Shown: one piece after another, positions 57,008 to 64,000 of the stretch
Layout: every line of letters starts with the position of its first letter
Position numbering within the stretch: position 1 is the stretch's first letter
Assembly (NCBI RefSeq): GCF_037038585.1
Contig: NC_092523.1
Span: 48,563,501 to 48,627,500, forward strand
DNA from: Patagioenas fasciata
Taxonomy: Eukaryota; Chordata; Aves; Columbiformes; Columbidae
Reading direction: 5' to 3'
Length of the DNA: 64,000 nucleotides
Notes under the pieces: model-generated
What the model was told of the DNA's origin: nothing
What the model saw: the letters and a program-made list of their open reading frames with translations, nothing else
Database searches by the model: none
Position numbers and translations under genes: made by a program

Positions 57008-60000
57008 CAGAATTACTGACATGGCAACTCAAGTGCTGGGACAGTCTGGTGGGAACAACCTCTTTCCTGGCAGTGCTAATATTGGTATGGGACTGTCCAG
57101 TGATATGTATGACTTGCATGACCTTTCTAAAGCTGAGCTGGCAGCTCCTCAGCTCATTATGTTGGCAAATGTGGCCTTGACAGGAGAAGTCAATGGTAAC
57201 TGTTGTGATTACCTGGTTGGAGAAGAGAGACAAATGGCAGAACTGACAACAGTGGGGGACAGCAACTTCTCAGACAGCGACGGAGAGGGTATGGAAGATA
57301 CCCAGGCTGCAGAGAGTGACTGCGAGGCACCTGAAAATGAGGAATTAAGCTCTCTTGAAGTTCCTAATATAGAAACCCAAGGTCCAGCTGCTTGCTCCCC
57401 TCCTAAAACTCCCAGTGTGGATAAAGACATCTCATTGGAAGCACCAGGTACTCCAGAAAGCACAGAGGACAAGTGTAAGAGCTCGAAGAGCAAACCGTTC
57501 CGTTGTAAGCCTTGCCAGTATGAGGCAGAGTCTGAAAAGGAGTTTGTGCATCATATCAGGGTTCACAGTGCTAAGAAATTCTTTGTGGAAGAAAATGCAG
57601 AAAAGCAAGCCCAGGTGAAGGAGTCTGATTCTTGCACTGCAGAAGAGGTGGATTTCTCTAAGGGCCCAATCCGTTGTGATCGTTGCGGGTATAACACTAA
57701 CAGATATGATCACTATCTGGCTCACTTGAAGCACCACAACAAAGCAGGGGAAAATGAGAGAGTCTACAAGTGTACCATATGCACTTATACTACTGTCAGT
57801 GAATATCACTGGAAGAAACACCTAAGAAATCATTTTCCCCGGAAAGTATATACCTGCTCACAATGCTCCTATTTTTCAGACAGGAAGAACAATTATATTC
57901 AACATATTCGAACTCACACAGGTGAGTCTTTCAAATTTTTTTATTTAGGCGTGATAAGAGTGCTGGGAAACTGATGAACGAAGCAAGCTGAGAGCAGAGT
58001 TCGTTCCACTCCAATAAAATTCTGCACTCTCTTGTCTTTGTGCTACCGTAGAAGTGTGGATTTGGTTTGAGCTCCAGTCTGTAGTCCTAGAGGACTGAGA
58101 AAATCTTTCAGGGTTCCAAGAGGACCTAATTTTTTTAAGAGTACATGACAAAGTGTGCCTGTGATGATTATCAGGCTCTATAATAAGAAAACCTGATGTA
58201 CTGTAAAAACAAAGCAAGCAGGTTGACAAAAGGTGCCACATATGTGATTTTGAAAATGGTGCCTTCGCGCTGAGGTGAAACCTGACTAAGTGGTAATTAA
58301 GGAGGAGAAAGAGCTGATAGGCACATGTGAAGGAGCCCTCCAGCATCTACAAAATCAGTAGTGAATGTTTCTAGTGAATGAATTTCTCTTAATATACAGG
58401 GGCCTCATTTTTTTCTAAGGTCTGCATCATTGCAGTAGCCAGAAGTAGACACATACTTCTCTTGGCCTGTAGAAAGCCCTCGAGGGAGTCTTGCCTGATT
58501 TCCCGTCTTCTCCTGATGTCAGTTTGTAACCTCAAGGAAAAGCGTGAGAGGCCCCTTTCTACTCTGATTTATACCACGTGGAATCGGAGGACAGTCAGTG
58601 TTGCTGCCATCAGGTGAGCTGGGGCTGTAGGTGATTTAGGAATCACCAGCCTCTTGCATGGGGAGTCCCACAGTGTAGCCCACCTTGAGACTCTTCTGTA
58701 GCCCAAGGCAAAAACTGGCAAGGGACCAGTACAGCTGCCTCGTTGTAGCCTTCTTGCCTCTTTGGGCAGGGAGATACAGTTGCTTTGCCTCCTGATCCGT
58801 TTTGTGGAAGTGCGAGGGCAGTTCAGACCTTTCTTGCAGCTTCTCAGAAGCTTTTCTTTCTACCTTGACAGGGCTTTTGAGGAGAGGGCCCGCTTGCTAA
58901 CCATCCTCTAGCGTGCTGACCTGACTCAGTTCCCCTTTATTGTAGGCTGTGCAAAACACTGGGGAATTTCTCCTTTGAAGTTATGTTCTGTCACAGCAGT
59001 GACATGAATGGTTTGGAGGCTTCAGTTCAGTTGTCTGCAGCCATCTGGAAGGGGATGGCTGGACTCTGACTGCCTCTGGGCTGGGCTTGAGCTCAACCGT
59101 GCAGAAGTTTGTGTTTGGCATCTTTAGTATCTGCTTTGAGGGGGTTGGAAAGGTCTGCTGGGATTTTTAGTATGTTAAGACATATTCTTCTCTTAATAAT
59201 AGCCACATGCTGTTGTGTAGAGGATGCAGTCAGTTTAAAAATTTGTGAGTGGTGGTAGGAAAATGGTGTGGTTTATCCACTGGGTTTTTTTCTTTGTGTG
59301 TGTTGTGAGAGATAACAGGAAAGAGACAAGCTAAAAATAACAAAATAATAGGAGAAAGCTAAATAAATCATCTGGGGAACTCATGACTAAATGTGAGCCC
59401 GTGCTGTGGTACCTGACTGTTTTACATTTGTCTCGACTTTAATTTCATCCTTGCTTGTGTTTGTACATGGCATTAGGTCCCTCCTCTGATCTCTGAAAGC
59501 TCTTGTTGAGTTCTACAGGAGCTAACCATGAAAGCATGTTTGCTTAGGATGTGCTCTGTTATAACTGCATTTGACCAATTTATCAGTGAGCTATATTAAT
59601 TTTTTTTTAGAAAAATCAATCCTGTTAAGCTATGGAGGATATTGTCCAGTTCCTCTTTTCTCCTTTAAAAATAGCAGTGCAATCAAGGTTATTGGTTCTC
59701 CAGTTTGCCTTGTCTTTTTGTTATTTCAGTTAAGCTGAAATGAGTGATTTTGATTTCAGCATTTTTTAGTCCATTCTGGTAGTTGTTTCTTTGCTACCTC
59801 TCAAGTAAAAAGTTACAATCTTTCAGCTGGTTCTCGCTTGATAAAAATCTTTTGCATGTTAGTGGACTCATTTAAGAATATGCCTTGTTTGCAGTAACAT
59901 TGATTTTGTGGGGTAGAGTGTTAAAGCTAAAGGAAGAGTATTAGAAGAATGAGTAAACTACTGGCAGGTATATATATACACCAGGCTAAATGTTACTGCT

Positions 60001-63000
60001 GGTATTAATGTGTAATCATTTACCTTAAAAAACCCACAAAACCACAGCACACGATCCCCAAACAAACACACCCCCCCCAAAAAAAAAAAAAAAAGACACC
60101 ACAGATATTTTATAGTCAAAAGTATTTCAAGACTGTTAACATATAACAGTACTGAATTTAATAAAAACTGTCTGAATAATACTAAAATATCTTTAGTTTT
60201 CATTTAAAACTTAAGAAAAATAATTGTTGAAAAAAGATGAGAGGGATGCATACATACTGCATTTTATTCCTGTTCTGGAATGTTAAGAAGAAAGTTGGAA
60301 TGGTTTGTTTCTTTGGTTTCCTGATTGTGAATAGGTTAAATAACTTCGCATAGATACTTTTTTCTTTCTTCTATTTTTTGTACTTCATCTGCCTTTTTCT
60401 GTGTGGGAAGATGCCTCCTTGTGGATAATTGGATTCTGCTGTGTTTGAGCCTTCCAGTTTTCTGAAACACTGACTCTGCACAGCGCGCAGTTTCGCAGGA
60501 TCAAATGCTGCACCGCTGCTACTGGAAGAAGGCTGTCTCAGCTTTCTCCCCATATCCTGGGACTGGTTTGATTTAGCTCACTAAAATGGCAGTAATACAT
60601 TCCTTTCCTCTCCCCCAGGTTGGTTTTCTGCTGGTTAGTGAACTGAATCAAGTTCCTAAAGACACACAGAACTGCCAGAGCATATGGCCAGGAACAGGGA
60701 GGGGGCTGCCTGCTAGTACCTTGCATGGTGGGAGAAATACCCATCCTTGCAGGTTTGGGGACCATGGGAGGGCAGGCAGAGGTTGTCTGCTTGCCTGTTG
60801 CACCCATCTATGTTGGAAAGGAGGTGTCCATGAAACCACCTTGGAAGATACTTGAAGCTTATGACAGTGCTTGTGTGGCAGGCTGCTGACAAATCTGAGG
60901 GACCTTGTGCAGAGGGGTGATTTAAGGACCCTGCAGACGGTCATAAGCTTGTCAGCTGGGAGACCTACACCTGGAAGAGCTTGTCTGCTGCCCAGAAGGG
61001 GGTGGCTGGAGATATTTAGGGCCATCCCTTCACTTGCTAATGGGGCAGAAAGGACCCTTTGTGTCAGGGACAGATCTACCTAGACTTGTATGCGCTCATT
61101 AGACATGTTAGACCAAGTTTTGACTTGATTTATCCCATCAGCTATCCACACTGCTGATCCTGGAACTGTACTACGTGGAAGACGGTGCAGCATTGTTCTC
61201 AATTTTTCCATTTTACTTGTTAGAAGCAATTTCTAGAAAACTTAATTGAAAATCATCTGCAGGGCTATATCTAAGACGTCGACTTCAGGCAGTGCCAGTG
61301 TTCAGTGCCTAACTTTGGGCTGCCTTTTTTTTTTTTTAATTTAGGTTTTCATAGGGCATCTTTCTTGCTTGCCACTGTGTTGGAAGTTCGATGGAAACAG
61401 TTTTGTTTCAAGCAGACAGAACTTCTAATATCATTACAAGAAAACTTTATAAAGAGGTGATCAGAAACTTGTTCACTGATATGGGTCTGCCTGTTCATTT
61501 GCATAGAACTGAGTGTATGCTTAAACTTTTGCTAGTTTGGGGCTTATTCTTTAAGTGTCTTGTGGAGAGGTTTTTTGGTGGCTTTTTTTGCATGTAACGA
61601 GCCTGTAAAATTACAATAAAAGTCCTTTGGAGAATAGCATTTTATAGAACAGCCTTTGCAATGTAGTCAGGCATTTAATTCTCAAGTGACAGTAACACAT
61701 TTTAAATTAGTTGCATTCATCATACTTTAAATCTAGTATGTTTTGTTGCTATGCCCTATATAAAACACCTGAAAGAAAGCCTCTTCCACATTCCTAACAT
61801 TGTAGGTAACTTTTAAAGATAGGAAATTTCAGGTAATGGGAAGAAGACAGGACTGAATATTCCAGGACCTTTAGTCACATATTTTCAGACTGTAAGGAGT
61901 CATTTGAAAACAAACCCCATTTATTTATAACAAAAGGCCTACCCCTCCCTTGTACATTACTTAATCTTATTGTGTGTATTGCACCAATCTCCTACCTTTT
62001 TTTTAACTGGAAGGGGAGGGAGGGTATGATTGTTAGGGTGAATTTACCTTTAAACTGCTGAGCTACTACAAAACAATAGTCTAAATGTTTGATGGGAGGA
62101 AGAAATGTGGGATTAGTCTGCATTACAAAGACCACTTCTACTGCTGTTTTGGCAAAGGCCTGCAGTGGAGCCTCCCATCACAAGCTGGCAGATGAAGGTC
62201 TTTGCTGCTGCAGATAGATATGCCTCTGAAAGTGAACAAATGGCCTGTATCCGGAGCTTTTGCTGATGTCCAGGTCTGAGTGATTTGGAAAGCACGTTTG
62301 TTGTATGCTTCAACTGATGTAGCAAAATACTGCGGTGAAATTCCACCTATGACTTGAATAAATACTGCAACCAATAAATACTACAACCAAGTAACTTACT
62401 CGTCCCTTCCCAACTTCGCTTCTCTCTTCTGTTGGGGGTATCCATCCGAGGCTAAAAAACGTTTTTACAACATGTAGTTGAGACAAGGCAGCCTAGTGTC
62501 TGGCTGTGCTGGCAGCTTGGGGCAAACACCCCTTGTGCTTATCAGGACCTGCCTAACAGATACTAATTCTGAAACTGTCTGCGTTTATTTGGGGCTTGTC
62601 TTCACTTGTAAAGGATTTTCAGTTATCATTGTACTGGTAGTTACACAAGCTAACGGTCCCTTGTGGAGTCTTAATTTATGACAGGTTAGTTTCCATTAGT
62701 TCTCCAGAAACAATAACTCTGCAGGCAGGGGGATTTCAGTCTTCAAAATAAATACTGTGGCTACACTAGGGTTTTTGCTGGTAGCATTGTTTCACTGAGC
62801 AGGGCACCATGCTTTTTCATGCTCCAAGCTCATCTCACACTGCCAGTAGAATTTTGGAAATAGGGAACAAGTCTCTATCTGCACTTTTGTTCTGGCAAGT
62901 GCAGGTCTACACTGAATGGTTAGTTGTTCCCCATTGTAACCCAAATTAAACATGGAAGTTTCAGATAAGGTGTAACATGAACCAAGAACATAACTGGTTT

Positions 63001-63454
63001 CTTAAGGGGTCTGTATCTTTGGTGCATCTTCAGTGTGCTGGGAGAAAATACTGTAGGAAGGTCAGCTTCGGTGGCGCAGGGCTTGCTAAAGGTGGCTGTC
63101 CTCATCACCTTTTGCCTGAGGTTACCGTCTGACCCTAGGTGGACATGCGGATGTGCCTCTCATATTCTGCCCCTTCACTACCCTCATTCATAAGGGATGA
63201 CGCATTGCACTGGTCCAGCTTAGGCATATACTTCTGACTGTCCCTTTGCTGTGAGATAATGTGCCCTTCGTACAACTTGGGGATCTGTGGCAGCCTCACA
63301 TGTATGACTTGGTAACCAAGTTTGGGAATCAGCTGTGTTTCAGTAACTAATTTGCTGTTTGTTTTTGCAGGGGAGCGACCCTATCAATGTGCTATGTGTC
63401 CTTATTCCAGCTCTCAGAAGACCCATTTAACCAGGCACATGCGCACCCACTCAG
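57008..63454 (+). CDS. REST: REST/NRSF, RE1-silencing transcription factor (N-terminal part; continues past window)
   Basis: Two coding exons are in the window: 57008-57921 (ATG at 57021, acceptor TTCCAG or TTCCAGCAG just before) and 63371-63454; 328 codons plus one base. REST represses neuronal genes in non-neuronal cells by binding RE1 sites through zinc fingers and recruiting SIN3/HDAC (N-terminus) and CoREST (C-terminus). The N-terminal repressor region is nearly identical to human over [20 protein letters not shown] and [19 protein letters not shown]. An acidic, serine-rich linker (80-155) is more diverged. C2H2 fingers: 160-182, 217-239, 249-271, 277-299 and 305-327. Human REST has eight fingers in this cluster, so three more and the C-terminal finger lie beyond the right edge. 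The frame remains open upstream of the ATG, but that is 5' flank and intron. Confidence 0.97.
57922..63370 (+). other. REST: REST intron between the finger-4 and finger-5 exons
   Basis: 5.4 kb intron bounded by GTGAGT and TTTTTGCAG. No exon or intact mobile element was recognised. A C/A low-complexity run lies near 60071-60094. In mammals a neuron-specific alternative exon (REST4) lies after finger 5, that is, beyond the next exon here. Confidence 0.6.
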
Positions 63455-63500
63455 GTTGGTAAGGGGCAGCAGCAGCATGGCTCAGGAAAAGGGGGTGGTT

Positions 63501-63650
63501 CACAGAATCACAGCATGGTGGAGGATGGAAGGGACCTCTGGAAGTCATCTGGTTCATCCCTCCTGCTCAAGGAGGGCCACTTATTGCAGGCTGCCCAGTT
63601 CTGTCTGAGATGTCATCCAGTATGGCCTGAGCTTTAGCTCCTGTTTTAAC
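63501..63650 (-). mobile_element. CR1 LINE fragment, minus orientation, in a REST intron
   Basis: Begins CACAGAATCACAGCATGGT, then GAAGGGACCTCTGGAAGTCA and CCCTCCTGCTCAAG, the reverse complement of a CR1 3' end. It lies only about 47 bp after the exon that encodes finger 5. The right boundary is approximate. Confidence 0.85.
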
Positions 63651-64000
63651 AGGGAAGGTTGTCTATATCTGGTAAGGAAATGCTAAGTGTCATTAATGAA
63701 AGTGATAACAGGGGAATATATATTCTTCTTTCCCTTTTACTCTCCAAGATGTGTTCTGAGGTTCACACAGCTGCCCTAGTAGTCCTCGTGCAGCATTGTG
63801 ATGATACAGGAGCAGATTCTTGTCTTCTGTCTGCTGCCATAACTCAGTTCAAATCAATGAATCTGGAAAAATTCTGATCAGCTGAGAGTCTCCTGTGTAA
63901 TGTCTGCAGTCTCATCTCATCCAGGAGTTCCGAGGGAAGCCTTAACTTTTGCTTAGTACTACAGAAAGGTGCAACATGGTATCTGCTTATGACACGGAGA

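Noticed and set aside
56841-57020. N-terminal extension of REST from the long open frame
   Set aside because: A polypyrimidine tract and TTCCAGCAG acceptor lie just before the ATG at 57021, and MATQV is the conserved REST N-terminus.
55391-57022. 543-codon open frame on the minus strand across the REST CpG island
   Set aside because: Composition is Pro/Ala/Arg/Gly-rich as expected from GC-rich DNA, other overlapping frames are equally long, and no domain is recognisable.
59958-60203. Hydrophobic minus-strand open frame in the REST intron
   Set aside because: Arises from an A/C-rich low-complexity run; no splice or promoter context and no family similarity.

Overview
This is a 64 kb piece of a vertebrate nuclear genome, almost certainly from a bird. 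It has interrupted genes with GT-AG introns, CpG-island promoters and CR1 LINE fragments of the avian type. The coding exons match vertebrate ARL9, SRP72, LEPROTL1, SARAF and REST. No bacterial-type genes, operons or CRISPR arrays are present. Gene models were built by hand: exon phases were checked arithmetically and exon translations were compared with remembered human orthologues.

Layout. 1-5250 (minus): ARL9, a small Ras-like GTPase, whose 3' end runs off the left edge. 6851-28467 (minus): SRP72 in 19 coding exons, an RNA- and SRP68-binding subunit of the signal recognition particle. 31789-34947 (minus): LEPROTL1, a four-helix endosomal/Golgi membrane protein. 35314-42067 (plus): SARAF, an ER membrane brake on store-operated calcium entry, divergent from LEPROTL1 with only 366 bp between the two start codons. 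44240-55380: a gene-poor stretch. 55440-64000 (plus): the CpG-island promoter and first coding exons of REST/NRSF, whose 3' part lies beyond the right edge.

Mobile DNA. SRP72 intron 12 is mostly (6.6 kb of 7.6 kb) a young endogenous retrovirus in antisense orientation. It has paired 762-bp LTRs, a 5-bp target duplication, gag-like and pol frames, and a primer site matching tRNA-Ser(UGA), which points to a class III (ERV-L/ERV-S-like) element. ARL9 intron 2 holds a solo LTR of a different family (6-bp duplication) and a hAT-like miniature transposon. CR1 fragments lie in SRP72 intron 18, between SRP72 and LEPROTL1, and in a REST intron.

The genes do not form one pathway. SRP72, SARAF and LEPROTL1 are housekeeping membrane-trafficking or ER genes with CpG-island promoters, and REST is a transcriptional repressor. 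Points for a second look: the tRNA-Ser-primed retrovirus with almost no leader, a probable U12-type intron and a GC-AG intron in SRP72, an RE1-like site in REST's own promoter, and a gene order that differs from human (LEPROTL1-SARAF sits between SRP72 and REST).
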